From: an uncultured Pelagibacteraceae bacterium
GTDB taxonomy: Bacteria > Pseudomonadota > Alphaproteobacteria > Pelagibacterales > Pelagibacteraceae
Direction of reading: 5' to 3'
NCBI GenBank assembly: GCA_902589455.1
Contig: CACISX010000008.1
Location: 1 to 42,816 of the forward strand
DNA length: 42,816 nt
Shown: one piece after another, positions 25,137 through 36,270 of the stretch
Position numbering within the stretch: position 1 is the first letter of the stretch
How the letters are laid out: every line of letters starts with the position of its first letter
Made by a program: the position numbers and the translations under genes
The notes under the pieces: model-generated
Database searches by the model: none
What the model was told of the DNA's origin: nothing
What the model saw: only the letters and a program-made list of their open reading frames with translations

Positions 25137-25876
25137 ATTAATAATTTAAGCTCTTTTAAAATTATATTTAGCCATTTTTTATTTGATAAACTGTGATCAC
25201 CTTTTTTTATAATATTTAATTTTTTCTTAGCCTTTGGAAATAATTTTAAAACTTTTCTTGAATATGAGACAGGAACTGTCTCATCTTTTTCACCATGTAC
25301 CATTGTTACTTTAATATTTGAATTAATTTTCTTGTTTAAGACTTTATTTTTTCTTCCATCTTTTATTAGTTGTAGAGTAATTGGATATTCATAATTTCCG
25401 TGTTTTAATTGATAAATGCCCTTACGAATTGTTTCCTTTTTCATTTTTTTGGTAAATTTTCTCCACATTAAATTTTCTAAAAATTCGGGAGCAGCCCCTA
25501 TTCCTAAAAATCCTTTAATCTGTTTTTTGAAAATTTTGAATTGATTTAGTGAAATCCATGCACCCATACTTGAACCAATTAACACAAATTCTTTTTTTTT
25601 AACGTATTTTCTTATTAAAATTGAAGTCTCTTTACTCCATTTTGAAATGTTTCCATTTACAAATTTTCCAGAAGATTTCCCATGACCAGAGTATTCCAGT
25701 GCCAAAAAACTTTTTTTATTTTTTTTTGCAAACTTTAAAAATGCATTTGGTTTTTTACCTTCAAGGTCTGACATGAAACCATGTAAAAAAACTACAAATT
25801 GACTATCTCTATAAACTTTTAGAATATATCTAATTTTCTTTGAATTTGATATCTTGTGGTATTTGAATTTTGCCAT
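25133..25876 (-). CDS. Alpha/beta hydrolase
   Basis: This serine hydrolase of the alpha/beta fold has 247 residues. The oxyanion loop FLHGFMSD (about 30-36), EYSGHGKSSG (61-70), nucleophile elbow GSSMGAW with Ser103, acid VHGEKDETVP (near 200) and base KKGDHSLS (near 230) complete the triad. It resembles carboxylesterase/lipase-like and mitochondrial ABHD10-like proteins; the substrate is unknown. There is no signal peptide, so it is cytosolic. It is the only minus-strand gene between gltB and the glycosyltransferase, with only 42 bases separating it from the latter. Confidence 0.85.
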   Translation of the reverse strand: MAKFKYHKISNSKKIRYILKVYRDSQFVVFLHGFMSDLEGKKPNAFLKFAKKNKKSFLALEYSGHGKSSGKFVNGNISKWSKETSILIRKYVKKKEFVLIGSSMGAWISLNQFKIFKKQIKGFLGIGAAPEFLENLMWRKFTKKMKKETIRKGIYQLKHGNYEYPITLQLIKDGRKNKVLNKKINSNIKVTMVHGEKDETVPVSYSRKVLKLFPKAKKKLNIIKKGDHSLSNKKWLNIILKELKLLI

Positions 25877-25918
25877 AATCGTTTATTAGTTATAACTATT
25901 AATATATAATCATATCAA

Positions 25919-27073
25919 ATGAAATCTGATTTAAAAGTTTTGCAGGTTATTCCAAAATTAGGGTATGGAGGTGCTGAAACAGGCTGTTATGATATCGCAC
26001 ACTATTTACCGGAAAATAATTGTAAATCATTTATTGTAACAAGTGGGGGTGAATTGCTTAAATTTGTTGATAAAAAAAAAGTAAAAGTATTTAGATTGCC
26101 AGTACATAGCAAAAATCCATTATTAATTTTGATAAATGCTTTAATTTTAATTGGTATAATTTTGATTAATAATATCTCGATAGTTCATGCAAGAAGTAGA
26201 GCTCCAGCTTGGTCATGTTTGTTTGCAACGAAATTAACGGGTAGAAAATTTGTAACAACATTTCATGGTACATATAATTTTAAAAATAATTTAAAAAAAA
26301 TTTATAATTCAATTATGATAAGGTCTGATCTTATCATTGCAGGATCAAATTTTATATTTTCACATATCAAGGAAAATTATTCAAAATATCTAAATGATAA
26401 AAAAAAATTAATGGTTATTTTCAGGGGAATTAATGTCGATTATTTTGATCCCACAACAAAGTTTGAGTCTGATGAAAAAAAATTATTAATAAAATGGAAT
26501 ATTGAGAAAGATAAAAAAATTATACTTTTACCTGGTAGATTAACATCTTGGAAAGGACAAGAATTATTTATTGAAGCAATTAATTTGGTGAATATAGAGC
26601 TGGGTTACGAAGCGTTCTATGCTGTCATTCTAGGCAGTGACCAAGGTAGAGACTTATATAAAAAAAAATTATTAAGACTTTCAGAACAATACAGGTTAAC
26701 AAACCAAATAAGATTCATAGAACACTGTAAGGATATGGCTTTAGCTTATAAAGTGTCAGATATTGTTGTTTCTGCATCAATTGAGCCGGAAGCTTTTGGA
26801 AGAGTTGCTGTAGAGGCACAATCAATGCAGAAACCTATTATTGCAAGTAATATTGGAGGTTCTAATGAAACAATTATAGATGAAAAGACAGGTTATTTAT
26901 ATGAGTCAGGAAATGCCAAATCCTTAAGCCAAAAAATTTTGAAACTTCTTTATTTGGATGAAACACTATTAAAATCAATTGGTACTGAGGGAAGAAAGAA
27001 TATAGTTAAAAAATTTAATGTTGAAAAAATGTGCTTTTCTACTTATTCAGAGTATAAGAGATTATTAAATTAA
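25919..27073 (+). CDS. GT4-family glycosyltransferase
   Basis: This retaining glycosyltransferase has the GT-B fold. The N-terminal half starts VLQVIPKLGYGGAETGCYDIAHYL, with the usual GGAE loop. The C-terminal half has LPGRLTSWKGQELFIEA and the nucleotide-sugar site SASIEPEAFGRVAVEAQSMQKPIIASNIGG, where EPEAFGR...E carries the E-x7-E pattern of GT4 enzymes. It is 384 residues long. The likely role is in lipopolysaccharide or other surface glycan assembly; donor and acceptor are unknown. The stop codon is immediately followed by the thrS ATG, so it forms the head of the translation operon. Confidence 0.88.
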   Translation: MKSDLKVLQVIPKLGYGGAETGCYDIAHYLPENNCKSFIVTSGGELLKFVDKKKVKVFRLPVHSKNPLLILINALILIGIILINNISIVHARSRAPAWSCLFATKLTGRKFVTTFHGTYNFKNNLKKIYNSIMIRSDLIIAGSNFIFSHIKENYSKYLNDKKKLMVIFRGINVDYFDPTTKFESDEKKLLIKWNIEKDKKIILLPGRLTSWKGQELFIEAINLVNIELGYEAFYAVILGSDQGRDLYKKKLLRLSEQYRLTNQIRFIEHCKDMALAYKVSDIVVSASIEPEAFGRVAVEAQSMQKPIIASNIGGSNETIIDEKTGYLYESGNAKSLSQKILKLLYLDETLLKSIGTEGRKNIVKKFNVEKMCFSTYSEYKRLLN

Positions 27074-28990
27074 ATGCCGATAATAACTTTACCTGACGGA
27101 AACAATATTGATTTTCCTAATAAAGTTACTGGAATGGAAGTAGCTGAAAAAATTAGTAAATCATTAGCTAAACAAGCCATGGTCATAAGTGTTGATGGTG
27201 AGCTTAAAGATCTTGATTTTTTAATTGAAAATGATTGTTCTGTAAAAATTTTTACCTCAAAAAATCCTGAGGGCCTGGAAACTATAAGGCATGACACGGC
27301 TCATATTTTAGCTATGGCTGTTCAAGAATTATTTCCTGGCACACAAGTTACAATTGGACCAGTGATTGAAAATGGATTTTATTACGACTTTGCTAGAAAA
27401 GAGCCATTTACAGAGGATGATCTAGTTAAAATTGAAAATAAAATGAAAGAGATTGTTGATAGGAATGAAATAACAAAAAGAGAAGTTTGGGATAGAAACA
27501 AAGCAATTAGCCATTTTAAAAAAAAAGGAGAAATCTATAAAGCTGAGCTGATAGAAGCGATACCTGAAAACGAAGATGTATCAATTTATTTTCATGGAGA
27601 ATGGCATGATTTATGTAGAGGTCCGCATCTGTCCTCAACGGGTAAAATCGGAAAATATTTTAAACTTACAAAAGTATCAGGAGCATATTGGAGAGGAGAC
27701 TCTAATAATGAAATGTTACAACGAATATATGGAACGAGCTGGGCAACTCAAAAAGATTTAGATGAATATTTAAAAAGAATCGAAGAAGCTGAAAAACGAG
27801 ATCATAGAAAACTAGGTAGAGAAATGGATCTATTTCATTTTAGGGAAGAAAGTCCTGGCTCAGTATTTTGGCATGAAAGAGGATGGGGTTTATTTCAAAA
27901 GCTCATTAACTATATGAGAAGCAGACAAGATGCTGCTGGATATAAAGAGGTAAATACTCCAGAGATACTAGACAGGCAACTATGGGAAAAATCTGGGCAT
28001 TGGGAAAAATATGGAGAAAACATGTACACTTCTGAAACACCAGATGAGAAAGTTTTTGCAATTAAACCGATGAATTGCCCTGGTCATATCCAGGTATTTA
28101 ATCAAGGCCTAAAAAGTTACAGAGATCTTCCTTTACGTTTTGCTGAGTTTGGAAAAGTTCATCGTTATGAGCCGTCAGGTGCTTTACATGGGTTATTAAG
28201 AGTAAGAGCCTTTACCCAAGATGATGCCCATATTTTTTGTACTGAAGATCAAATTACTAGTGAATGTTTAATTGTTACAAATTTAATACTAGATATTTAT
28301 AAGGACCTTGGTTTTGAAAATGTAATTCTAAAATATGCAGATAGGCCAGAAGTAAGAGTTGGTGATGATTTAGTATGGGATAAAGCAGAAGCCTCTTTGC
28401 TTGAAGCTGTTAAAGCTTCTAAATTAGAATATACTATTAATAAAGGTGAGGGAGCATTTTATGGTCCTAAAATTGAATTTGTTTTACGAGATGCTATTGG
28501 TAGGGATTGGCAATGTGGAACTTTGCAAGTAGATTTAAATTTACCCGGAAGATTAGATGCTTCTTATGTTGATAAAGATGGAACAAAAAAAGTTCCAGTT
28601 ATGTTGCATAGAGCATTATTTGGTTCTCTAGAGAGATTTATTGGAATTTTAATTGAAAACTATGCAGGCAAGTTTCCATTTTGGATATCTCCTTTACAGA
28701 CTATGGTAATACCTATTTCAGAAGAATTTAATGACTATGCAATCGAGGTATCAAATAAAATTAAAAATTCAGGTATAAGTTCTGCAGTAGATTTAAAAAA
28801 TAATAATTTAAATTATAAAATAAGAGATCATTCTCTAGAAAAAATACCGCTTTTGTTAATTTGTGGTAAAAAAGAAGTTGACTCCAATTCAGTAACGATT
28901 AGAAGATTAGACTCTAATAAACAAGAAAATATGGGTATAGATAAATTCTTAAAAACATTCTCTGCTTTAAACAAAGCATCATCAAACTAA
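27074..28990 (+). CDS. thrS: Threonyl-tRNA synthetase
   Basis: This class II aminoacyl-tRNA synthetase charges tRNA-Thr. The N-terminal TGS domain (about 1-60) is followed by the editing domain with the HxxxH motif HDTAHILA, which clears mischarged serine. The catalytic core follows, with zinc ligands in MNCPGH (Cys), FTQDDAHIF (His) and VMLHRALFGS (His). The C-terminal anticodon-binding domain ends near LKTFSAL. At 638 residues it is of standard size. It abuts the glycosyltransferase gene with no gap and infC with no gap. No leader for thrS autoregulation is present because the upstream sequence is coding. Confidence 0.97.
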   Translation: MPIITLPDGNNIDFPNKVTGMEVAEKISKSLAKQAMVISVDGELKDLDFLIENDCSVKIFTSKNPEGLETIRHDTAHILAMAVQELFPGTQVTIGPVIENGFYYDFARKEPFTEDDLVKIENKMKEIVDRNEITKREVWDRNKAISHFKKKGEIYKAELIEAIPENEDVSIYFHGEWHDLCRGPHLSSTGKIGKYFKLTKVSGAYWRGDSNNEMLQRIYGTSWATQKDLDEYLKRIEEAEKRDHRKLGREMDLFHFREESPGSVFWHERGWGLFQKLINYMRSRQDAAGYKEVNTPEILDRQLWEKSGHWEKYGENMYTSETPDEKVFAIKPMNCPGHIQVFNQGLKSYRDLPLRFAEFGKVHRYEPSGALHGLLRVRAFTQDDAHIFCTEDQITSECLIVTNLILDIYKDLGFENVILKYADRPEVRVGDDLVWDKAEASLLEAVKASKLEYTINKGEGAFYGPKIEFVLRDAIGRDWQCGTLQVDLNLPGRLDASYVDKDGTKKVPVMLHRALFGSLERFIGILIENYAGKFPFWISPLQTMVIPISEEFNDYAIEVSNKIKNSGISSAVDLKNNNLNYKIRDHSLEKIPLLLICGKKEVDSNSVTIRRLDSNKQENMGIDKFLKTFSALNKASSN

Positions 28991-29536
28991 GTGGTAGATT
29001 TCAAACAAAATTATTTTCAGAGAAGAAGTAAGGATAGAGGTCCAAGATCTAATAATAGAATTTCTTCTCCAGATGTGCAGGTCATAGCAAGTGATGGAGA
29101 GAATCTTGGAGTGATGAACACCAATGAAGCAATTTCCATGGCAAAACATCAAGGTTTAGATTTAATTGAAATAGCTCCTAATGCAAATCCTCCTGTATGT
29201 AAAATAATGGATATGGGTAAATATAAGTATGATGCTCAAAAAAAAGCTAATCTTGCAAAGAAAAAACAAAAAATTGTTTCTTTAAAAGAAATTAAAATGA
29301 GACCCGTTACGGAAACTCATGATTATGAGTTTAAAGTTAAAAATGCTAAAAAATTTATAGCTAAAGGAGATAAGGTTAAATTTACTATAAGATTTAAAGG
29401 TCGAGAACTTCAGCATTCCCACCTTGGAAATGAACTAATGGGCAAAATTAAGGAAGATATGAAAGATATTGGCAAGGTAGAACTACATCCCAAGTTTGAT
29501 GGTAAGCAAATGATAATGGTAATTCAACCTTTATAA
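28991..29536 (+). CDS. infC: Translation initiation factor IF-3
   Basis: IF-3 binds the 30S subunit, prevents premature 50S joining and checks the start codon. The 181-residue product has the N-terminal domain (PDVQVIASDGENLGVMNTNEAISMAKHQGLDLIEIAPNANPPVCKIMDMGKY), a basic linker and the C-terminal domain (KEIKMRPVTETHDYEFKVKNAKKFI...). The start codon is GTG, directly after the thrS stop with no spacing. infC often uses an unusual start codon (AUU in E. coli) for autoregulation; GTG here is less extreme. It is the third gene of the operon. Confidence 0.97.
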   Translation: MVDFKQNYFQRRSKDRGPRSNNRISSPDVQVIASDGENLGVMNTNEAISMAKHQGLDLIEIAPNANPPVCKIMDMGKYKYDAQKKANLAKKKQKIVSLKEIKMRPVTETHDYEFKVKNAKKFIAKGDKVKFTIRFKGRELQHSHLGNELMGKIKEDMKDIGKVELHPKFDGKQMIMVIQPL

Positions 29537-29549
29537 GCCTTAATAGAGG

Positions 29550-29578
29550 TTGTAAAATTATATCTTTCTTTGTATAAA
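29550..29578 (+). promoter_or_regulatory. Candidate internal promoter before rpmI
   Basis: TTGTAA (29550-29555) and TATAAA (29573-29578) are separated by 17 bases in the 53-base gap between infC and rpmI. Transcription would start a few bases before the rpmI ATG at 29590, giving extra ribosomal-protein mRNA independent of the upstream synthetase. Confidence 0.5.
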
Positions 29579-29589
29579 ACCGCAGAATT

Positions 29590-29796
29590 ATGCCAAAACT
29601 AAAAACAAAAAGCTCAGCAAAAAAAAGATTTAAAATATCTGCAAAGGGTAAAGTTATTTCTGCTCAAGCAGGTAAAAGACATGGCATGATTAAAAGAACG
29701 AATTCACAAATAAGAAAACTAAGAGGCACTACAACATTGTCTAAACAAGATGGAAAAATTGTTAAGTCATATATGCCTTACAGTTTAAGAGGTTAA
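29590..29796 (+). CDS. rpmI: 50S ribosomal protein L35
   Basis: This 68-residue basic protein of the large subunit begins [21 protein letters not shown], the family signature, and continues with [22 protein letters not shown]. Length and position before rplT are universal. Two bases separate it from rplT, so the two are co-translated. Confidence 0.97.
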   Translation: MPKLKTKSSAKKRFKISAKGKVISAQAGKRHGMIKRTNSQIRKLRGTTTLSKQDGKIVKSYMPYSLRG

Positions 29797-29798
29797 TA

Positions 29799-30155
29799 AT
29801 GGCAAGAGTTAAAAGAGGTGTAACTAGTAAAGCTAAACATAAAAAAGTTTTAAAAGCTGTAAAAGGGCAATGGGGAAGACGAAAAAATACGATTAGAGTT
29901 GCCAAGCAAGCCATGGAAAAATCTATGCAATATGCTTACAGAGACAGAAGAAACAAAAAAAGAGATTTCAAATCATTGTGGATACAGAGAATCAATGCCG
30001 GAGTTAGAGCTGAAGGCTTAACATATTCAAAATTTATCAATGGATTAAGTAAATGTGGTATTGCAATAGATAGAAAAATTCTTGCTGAAATTGCTTATGA
30101 TAGCCCAGAAGCATTCAAAACAATTGTACAAAAAGCTCAATCAGCTTTAAATTAA
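29799..30155 (+). CDS. rplT: 50S ribosomal protein L20
   Basis: This 118-residue primary 23S rRNA-binding assembly protein starts [38 protein letters not shown] and ends in the globular [20 protein letters not shown] region. Size and position are typical. In enterobacteria L20 represses its own operon through an rRNA-like leader; the short upstream gap here leaves little room for such a structure. Confidence 0.97.
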   Translation: MARVKRGVTSKAKHKKVLKAVKGQWGRRKNTIRVAKQAMEKSMQYAYRDRRNKKRDFKSLWIQRINAGVRAEGLTYSKFINGLSKCGIAIDRKILAEIAYDSPEAFKTIVQKAQSALN

Positions 30156-30198
30156 TCTTCGCTATTGTTTTTATTTCTTAAGGAAATAATCTACTAAT

Positions 30199-31266
30199 AT
30201 GTCAGAGATAAAAAATATTAGAGATCAGTTTATATCAAAGCTTGAAAATGATTTAAGCATTGATCAAATAAATGAAATCAAAACTGAGCTATTTGGTAAA
30301 AATGGTTTAATTTCATCAAAATTTAAAACAATAGGATCAATTCCAGAGGCCGATAGAAAAAAATTTGCATCAGATTTAAATCAAGCTAAAGACACACTTC
30401 AGAATTTGATAGCTTCTAAAATCAATGAGATAGAGGAAAAAAAAATAAACGAAAAATTAGAAAAAGAGAAAGTTGATATAACTTTACCTGAAAGACCATT
30501 CGTTATGGGAAAAGTTCACCCAGTCTCACAAACTATCGATGAAATTTCATCCATTTTCTCTGAAATAGGATTTAGTGTTGAAGAAGGTCCTGATGTTGAA
30601 AATGAATATAACAACTTTACTGCTTTAAACACACCTGACAATCATCCAGCAAGAGATATGCATGATACATTTTACTTAGATGAAAACAAAGAGATTTTGT
30701 TACGAACTCATACTTCACCTGTTCAAATTAGAACTATGCTGAAAGATAAACCACCATTTAAGATTATTGCTCCCGGTAGAACTTATAGATCAGATAGTGA
30801 CCAAACACATGCTCCAATGTTCCACCAAGTAGAAGGTTTACATATTGATAAAAATATTAATATGGGGCATTTAAAAGGATGTTTAAATTATTTCATTAAA
30901 GAATTTTTTGAAGTCGAAAAAATTAAAATGAGATTTAGACCTAGTCATTTTCCTTTCACCGAACCATCTGCTGAAGTAGATATTGGTTATGAAATAAAAG
31001 ATGACAAAATAATTATTGGAGAGGGAGATAAGTGGCTTGAAATTTTAGGCTGTGGCATGGTGCATCCTAATGTATTAAGAAATGTAAAAGTGGATCCTTC
31101 CAAATACCAAGGATATGCTTTTGGAATAGGTATAGACCGACTAGCAATGCTTAAGTATGGCATCAATGATTTAAGAGCATTTTTTGATTGTGACTATAGA
31201 TGGTTAAATCATTTTGGTTTTGATCCACTTGATGTTCCATCAAATTATAGAGGCTTAAGCAGATGA
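30199..31266 (+). CDS. pheS: Phenylalanyl-tRNA synthetase alpha subunit
   Basis: This is the catalytic subunit of the alpha2-beta2 enzyme. An N-terminal coiled coil (about 1-95) binds tRNA-Phe. The class II core shows [29 protein letters not shown], motif 2 [23 protein letters not shown] and motif 3 [20 protein letters not shown]. At 355 residues it is about 28 longer than the E. coli protein; the extra C-terminal tail (after [15 protein letters not shown]) is also found in alphaproteobacteria. The stop overlaps the pheT start by four bases (ATGA). Confidence 0.97.
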   Translation: MSEIKNIRDQFISKLENDLSIDQINEIKTELFGKNGLISSKFKTIGSIPEADRKKFASDLNQAKDTLQNLIASKINEIEEKKINEKLEKEKVDITLPERPFVMGKVHPVSQTIDEISSIFSEIGFSVEEGPDVENEYNNFTALNTPDNHPARDMHDTFYLDENKEILLRTHTSPVQIRTMLKDKPPFKIIAPGRTYRSDSDQTHAPMFHQVEGLHIDKNINMGHLKGCLNYFIKEFFEVEKIKMRFRPSHFPFTEPSAEVDIGYEIKDDKIIIGEGDKWLEILGCGMVHPNVLRNVKVDPSKYQGYAFGIGIDRLAMLKYGINDLRAFFDCDYRWLNHFGFDPLDVPSNYRGLSR

Positions 31267-33671
31267 AAATTACATATGATTGGCTAAAAGATCATTTAAA
31301 AACAAGTGCTAAAGAAGATAAACTTCTTGATAAATTAACAGACATTGGTCTCGAGGTTGAAAATACAGAAAATTTATTTGAAGGATTAGATTTATTTAAG
31401 GTAGCAAAAATTCTTAAAACTGAAAAACACCCTAACGCAGATAGACTTAAAGTTTGTGATGTTGATATTGGTAATAAAGAAATCAAAAAAGTTGTTTGTG
31501 GGGCCACAAATGCAAGAGAGGGCCTTCTTACAGTGTATGCTCCACCAGGTGCGATTATTCCAAAAAGTAAAACCAAGTTAGTTGTTGCTAAAATTAGAGA
31601 TGTTACATCCTATGGAATGCTCTGTTCCGAATCTGAATTGAATTTATCTGATGAAAGCGATGGAATTACCGAATTATCATTTAAAAAATATGCAAAATAT
31701 GTTGGAAAAAGTTTTTTTTCTAAATCTAATTCTAATCTTATTGATTTATCAATTACGCCAAATAGACCAGATTGTCTTGGTGTACGAGGGATTGCGAGAG
31801 ATTTATCAGCTGCAGGTTTTGGAACCTTAAAATTAGAAAAAAATAAAAAAATTAAATCTAATAAAAAACAGACTTTAAAAGTAAAAATAAAAAAAGAAAA
31901 AAATCAAGGCTGCATATCTTTTGGTAGCTGCTTAATAACTAATGTCAAAAACGTAGAAAGTCCTCAGTGGTTAAAAGATAAATTAATTTCTATAGGTCAA
32001 AAACCAATATCTGCAATAGTGGATATAACAAATTATGTTATGATCGATATTAATCGTCCATTGCATGCATATGATGCTGACAAAATTAAAAAAGGAATAA
32101 TTGTTAGAAATTCAAAATCTGGCGAAGAATTTACTGCTCTAGATAATAAAAATTATAAATTAGATGATGGAATGTGTGTAATAAGTGATGACAAAGGTGT
32201 CCTGGGCTTAGGAGGAATTATTGGAGGAAACAGATCTGGTACTGAGTTGGATACAAAGAATATTTTATTAGAATCAGCTTATTTTGATCCAAGATCAATT
32301 AGAAAAACTGCTAAAAAGTTAAATATTGATACAGACGCTAAATTTAGATTTGAAAGAGGTATTGATCAATTATCCATTGAAGAAGGGTTAAACAAAGCTG
32401 CTTTCTTAATTAAGGAAATTTGTGGAGGTGAAATTAGTAAAATAGATATTCAAAAAATTGAAACTTATAAAAATAAAATCATAAAATTTGAACCAAAAAC
32501 ATTTGAAAAAATTACTGGTTTTAAAATTTCAACTAAAGAAATGATAAACATTTTAGAGAAGCTTGGCTTTAAATTAAAAAAAGAAAAAAAATTCTTGAAA
32601 TTATCAGTTCCATCTTGGAGACCAGATATTCTACAAGAAATTGATATAGTTGAAGAACTAGTAAGAATTAGTGGATATGAAAAGATAAAAATAGAAAATC
32701 CTATTAAAGAAAGATTAAAAAATACTTTAAATCAAACTCAAAAATTGTTTCACTTCCTTCAAAGGGCAGTAGCATCTAAAGGGTATTTAGAGGCAATTAC
32801 TTGGTCTTTTACAGATTCAAAATATAACGATCAATTTAAAGACACTAATAATGAAATAAAAATTGTAAATCCAATTAGCTCTGAGCTTGGGGTATTAAGA
32901 AATTCAATTTTTTCAAATTTAGCAATGTACATAAGTAAAAACTTAGATAGAGGAATTAAAGATCTATCAATATTTGAAATAGGTCCAATATTTTATGGTT
33001 ATCAACCTGGAGAGCAGAATACTGTTGTTTGTGGCTTGTCAGCTGGAAAAAAATCTAGACTTTCTTGGGTTGAAAAAGAAAGAAATGTAGATGTTTTTGA
33101 TATTAAAAGAGATGTTATACAAACTTTAGTAGAGGCCGGTTATGACTCGGAAAAATTCTATATTGATGATGAAGGCCCTAATTATTATAATCCAGGAAAA
33201 TCAGGAAGAATATTTTTAAACAAAGGAAAAGATAAAGTAGCAGCTTATTTTGGCGAAATTCATCCGAATATTATCAAAATTTTAGATATTAAAACAGAGT
33301 CTCTCGTAGGTTTTGAAATATTTTTGGATAACTTAAAATTACCAAAAAAATCCTTAAAAGATCAGAAAACTAAGTATTCTGTATCTGAATTTCAAAAATC
33401 CGAAAGGGATTTTGCATTCGTTGTTGATAAAAAAATAAATGTACAAGATTTAGTAAGTGTAATATCAAATATTGATAAAAATTTAATTTCAAACATTAAA
33501 GTATTTGACGTCTATGTTGGAGATAATATTCCTGAAAATCAAAAATCAATTGCTATAAGTGTAACAATTCAATCTTTAGAAAAAACTTTGACGGATAATG
33601 ATTTAGAAAAAATTAATAATTTGATAATAGAAACAGTTCAAAATAAAACTGGTGCTAAAATTCGTTCCTAA
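31263..33671 (+). CDS. pheT: Phenylalanyl-tRNA synthetase beta subunit
   Basis: The beta subunit carries editing and tRNA-binding functions. Visible in order are the OB-fold tRNA-binding domain (about 40-150, [19 protein letters not shown] and [11 protein letters not shown]), the B3/B4 editing region ([28 protein letters not shown]), the B5 domain (near 400-475) with [24 protein letters not shown], a catalytic-like core, and the C-terminal FDX-ACB domain (about 705-802). The 802-residue length is standard. It is translationally coupled to pheS, and lepA starts eight bases after its stop. Confidence 0.97.
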   Translation: MKITYDWLKDHLKTSAKEDKLLDKLTDIGLEVENTENLFEGLDLFKVAKILKTEKHPNADRLKVCDVDIGNKEIKKVVCGATNAREGLLTVYAPPGAIIPKSKTKLVVAKIRDVTSYGMLCSESELNLSDESDGITELSFKKYAKYVGKSFFSKSNSNLIDLSITPNRPDCLGVRGIARDLSAAGFGTLKLEKNKKIKSNKKQTLKVKIKKEKNQGCISFGSCLITNVKNVESPQWLKDKLISIGQKPISAIVDITNYVMIDINRPLHAYDADKIKKGIIVRNSKSGEEFTALDNKNYKLDDGMCVISDDKGVLGLGGIIGGNRSGTELDTKNILLESAYFDPRSIRKTAKKLNIDTDAKFRFERGIDQLSIEEGLNKAAFLIKEICGGEISKIDIQKIETYKNKIIKFEPKTFEKITGFKISTKEMINILEKLGFKLKKEKKFLKLSVPSWRPDILQEIDIVEELVRISGYEKIKIENPIKERLKNTLNQTQKLFHFLQRAVASKGYLEAITWSFTDSKYNDQFKDTNNEIKIVNPISSELGVLRNSIFSNLAMYISKNLDRGIKDLSIFEIGPIFYGYQPGEQNTVVCGLSAGKKSRLSWVEKERNVDVFDIKRDVIQTLVEAGYDSEKFYIDDEGPNYYNPGKSGRIFLNKGKDKVAAYFGEIHPNIIKILDIKTESLVGFEIFLDNLKLPKKSLKDQKTKYSVSEFQKSERDFAFVVDKKINVQDLVSVISNIDKNLISNIKVFDVYVGDNIPENQKSIAISVTIQSLEKTLTDNDLEKINNLIIETVQNKTGAKIRS

Positions 33672-33679
33672 AATAATTA

Positions 33680-35488
33680 ATGAGTTCAATTGATAATATT
33701 AGAAATTTTGCAATAATTGCGCATATTGATCATGGAAAATCAACTATTGCTGATAGGATTATTCATAGTTGTGGAGGATTAACCGAAAGGGAGATGAAAG
33801 CTCAAGTTTTAGACTCTATGGATATTGAAAGAGAAAGAGGGATTACAATTAAAGCTCAAACTGTAAAATTAAACTACAAAGCTAAAAATGGAAAAAATTA
33901 TATTTTAAATATTATTGATACACCAGGCCATGTAGATTTCAGTTATGAGGTTAGTAGATCTTTATATGCGTGCGAAGGTTCAATTCTAATCGTAGATAGC
34001 ACCCAGGGAGTAGAAGCTCAAACTTTAGCGAATGTTTATCAAGCTTTAGATACTAACCATGAGATAGTACCAGTTTTAAACAAAGTTGACTTGCCTGCAT
34101 CAGATTTAGATAGAACAAAAAAACAAATTGAGGAAGTAATAGGAATTGATACCGAAAATGCAATTCCATGTTCAGGTAAAACTGGGGAAGGAATAGAAAA
34201 TATTTTAGAACAAATAATTACAACATTGCCCGCTCCAAAAGGAGAAAGTTCATCAAATCTAAAATGTTTATTGGTTGATAGTTGGTATGACACTTATCTA
34301 GGTGTAGTGATACTAGTGAGAGTTATAGATGGTAAACTTTCAAAACATATGAAAATAAAAATGATGTCTACTAATCAAGAATATATTGTTGAGAAAGTAG
34401 GAGTTTTTACTCCAAAGCCTGTCAATATTAACGAGTTAAAAACAGGTGAAATTGGATTTATTACCACTGGTATTAAGGTATTGTCAGAAACAAAAGTTGG
34501 GGATACAATTTGTGATGCTTCTAAACCATTAAACGAAGCTTTACCTGGGTTTAAACCAAGTAAACCTGTAGTTTTTTGTGGATTGTTTCCAGTAGACAGT
34601 TCGGAGTTTCAAAAATTAAAAGATGGTTTAGCAAAATTACAACTAAATGATGCAAGTTTTTCGTTTGAACCCGAATCATCATCTGCTTTAGGTTTAGGTT
34701 TTAGATGTGGATTTTTAGGCTTGTTGCATTTAGAAATAGTAACAGAAAGACTGGAAAGAGAATTTGATGTTAATTTATTAACCACAACTCCTGGAGTTGT
34801 TTATAAAGTCCATTTGAATAATGGTACCGTAATAGATTTACAAAATCCATCAAGTTTACCTGACCCCACTACAATTAAATTAATAGAGGAACCTTGGATA
34901 AAAGCTACAATTATTACGCCAGATCAATATTTGGGATCAATAATAAAAATGTGCCAAGATAAAAGAGGAGTTCAAAGTAATTTAAGTTATTCAGGAAATA
35001 GAGCTGTAGTAAATTATGAACTACCTTTAAATGAAGTTGTTTTTGATTTTAATGATAGATTAAAATCAATGACAAGTGGGTATGCTAGTTTTGATTATGA
35101 AATTATTGAACATAGGGAAGGTGATTTAGTTAAATTGGGTATTTTAGTAAATGGCGAAACTGTAGATGCTTTAGCTATAATGATACATAAAGATTTTGCA
35201 CAAAAAACAGGAAGAGAAGTGTGTGAAAAATTAAAAGATTTAATACCAAGACATAATTTTATGATACCTGTTCAAGCAGCAATTGGAGGTAAAATTATTG
35301 CAAGAGAAACTATTAAAGGATTTAAAAAAGATGTTTTGACAAAAATTCATGGTGGTGGAGCAACGGATAGAAAAAGAAAGCTTTTAGAAAAACAAAAAAA
35401 GGGTAAAGCAAGATCAAAACAATTTGGAAGAGTCGAAATACCACAAGAAGCTTTTATTGGTGTATTAAAAATAAATAAAGATAAATGA
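33680..35488 (+). CDS. lepA: Elongation factor 4 (LepA, ribosomal back-translocase)
   Basis: This translational GTPase acts on stalled or mistranslocated ribosomes and in ribosome assembly. GTP motifs are AHIDHGKST (G1, near residue 14), RGITI (switch I), DTPGHVDF (G3) and NKVDLP (G4). LepA-specific sequences are [29 protein letters not shown] and the C-terminal [41 protein letters not shown], given here only as landmarks near residues 535-575. The 602-residue size is normal. It overlaps the following methyltransferase gene by four bases. Confidence 0.97.
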   Translation: MSSIDNIRNFAIIAHIDHGKSTIADRIIHSCGGLTEREMKAQVLDSMDIERERGITIKAQTVKLNYKAKNGKNYILNIIDTPGHVDFSYEVSRSLYACEGSILIVDSTQGVEAQTLANVYQALDTNHEIVPVLNKVDLPASDLDRTKKQIEEVIGIDTENAIPCSGKTGEGIENILEQIITTLPAPKGESSSNLKCLLVDSWYDTYLGVVILVRVIDGKLSKHMKIKMMSTNQEYIVEKVGVFTPKPVNINELKTGEIGFITTGIKVLSETKVGDTICDASKPLNEALPGFKPSKPVVFCGLFPVDSSEFQKLKDGLAKLQLNDASFSFEPESSSALGLGFRCGFLGLLHLEIVTERLEREFDVNLLTTTPGVVYKVHLNNGTVIDLQNPSSLPDPTTIKLIEEPWIKATIITPDQYLGSIIKMCQDKRGVQSNLSYSGNRAVVNYELPLNEVVFDFNDRLKSMTSGYASFDYEIIEHREGDLVKLGILVNGETVDALAIMIHKDFAQKTGREVCEKLKDLIPRHNFMIPVQAAIGGKIIARETIKGFKKDVLTKIHGGGATDRKRKLLEKQKKGKARSKQFGRVEIPQEAFIGVLKINKDK

Positions 35489-36270
35489 TATATAAAATAA
35501 TAATTTTTATTTTAATTGTATTAAATATTTTTTTAATTTTCATATTAAATAAAAAAAAAATAAAAAATTATTTTCATAAACCAAAAATTAAAAAAATTGA
35601 TATTACCGAAGCACACGAAATATTTAAGCTGAAAGAAATTTCCAAAAATCTAAAAGGCCCTAAAAACGATGTTATAATTAAAAGCTTTAGCATTTCTGAT
35701 AGTAATAACATAGTTGGAATGACATCAGATAAAGAAGCATGGATCATTGCTTCGTTAAGTAAAATTAGTAAAAATATTTTTGAATTTGGTACATGTAGTG
35801 GAAAAACAACCTTTATCATGGCGCTTAATGCAAATAAAGATGCAAAAATAACATCGATCACTCTTGATCCGAAAGATGTGATTGAACTCTCAAAAAAAGA
35901 ACAAGACAATAAGGTTTCTTTCAGAAATATAAAAAATGAAAGTATTTATAATAAATTTTTGTTTTCAGGTGAAAGTGTTGAAGAGAAAATAAAAGTTATT
36001 TTTCAAAACTCATTAAACTTTGATCATAAAAATTTTTTAGGAAAGATGGATTTAATTTTTATTGATGGAGGCCATACCTATTCTGTTGTTAAAAATGATT
36101 CTGAAAAATCTTTTGAAATGCTCAATTCAAATGGAATTATTCTTTGGCATGATTATGTTCCTGGCAAAAGATCAGCTCAAGATGTTGTGAAATATATTCA
36201 TGAAATTTCAACGGAAAAGAAATTATATAGTATAAGGGGTACATCTTTAGTTTATTATAAAAATGAGTAA
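35485..36270 (+). CDS. Membrane-anchored class I SAM methyltransferase-like protein
   Basis: This 261-residue protein starts with one hydrophobic helix (about 3-22) followed by lysines, so it is probably anchored in the inner membrane with a cytoplasmic domain. The catalytic-like part resembles Methyltransf_24 (class I, SAM-dependent). It has [19 protein letters not shown] as the SAM-binding glycine loop (with Cys in place of one usual Gly), SITLDPKDV as the acidic strand end, and [35 protein letters not shown] as the DGxH and post-motif region. The substrate is unknown; homologues often sit in surface-polysaccharide clusters, which fits the GT9 gene that overlaps its 3' end by eight bases. 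It also overlaps lepA by four bases. Confidence 0.75.
   Translation: MIYKIIIFILIVLNIFLIFILNKKKIKNYFHKPKIKKIDITEAHEIFKLKEISKNLKGPKNDVIIKSFSISDSNNIVGMTSDKEAWIIASLSKISKNIFEFGTCSGKTTFIMALNANKDAKITSITLDPKDVIELSKKEQDNKVSFRNIKNESIYNKFLFSGESVEEKIKVIFQNSLNFDHKNFLGKMDLIFIDGGHTYSVVKNDSEKSFEMLNSNGIILWHDYVPGKRSAQDVVKYIHEISTEKKLYSIRGTSLVYYKNE

Noticed and set aside
27070..27297. Antisense frame of 75 codons opposite the thrS start
   Set aside because: Shadow of the TGS-domain coding region.
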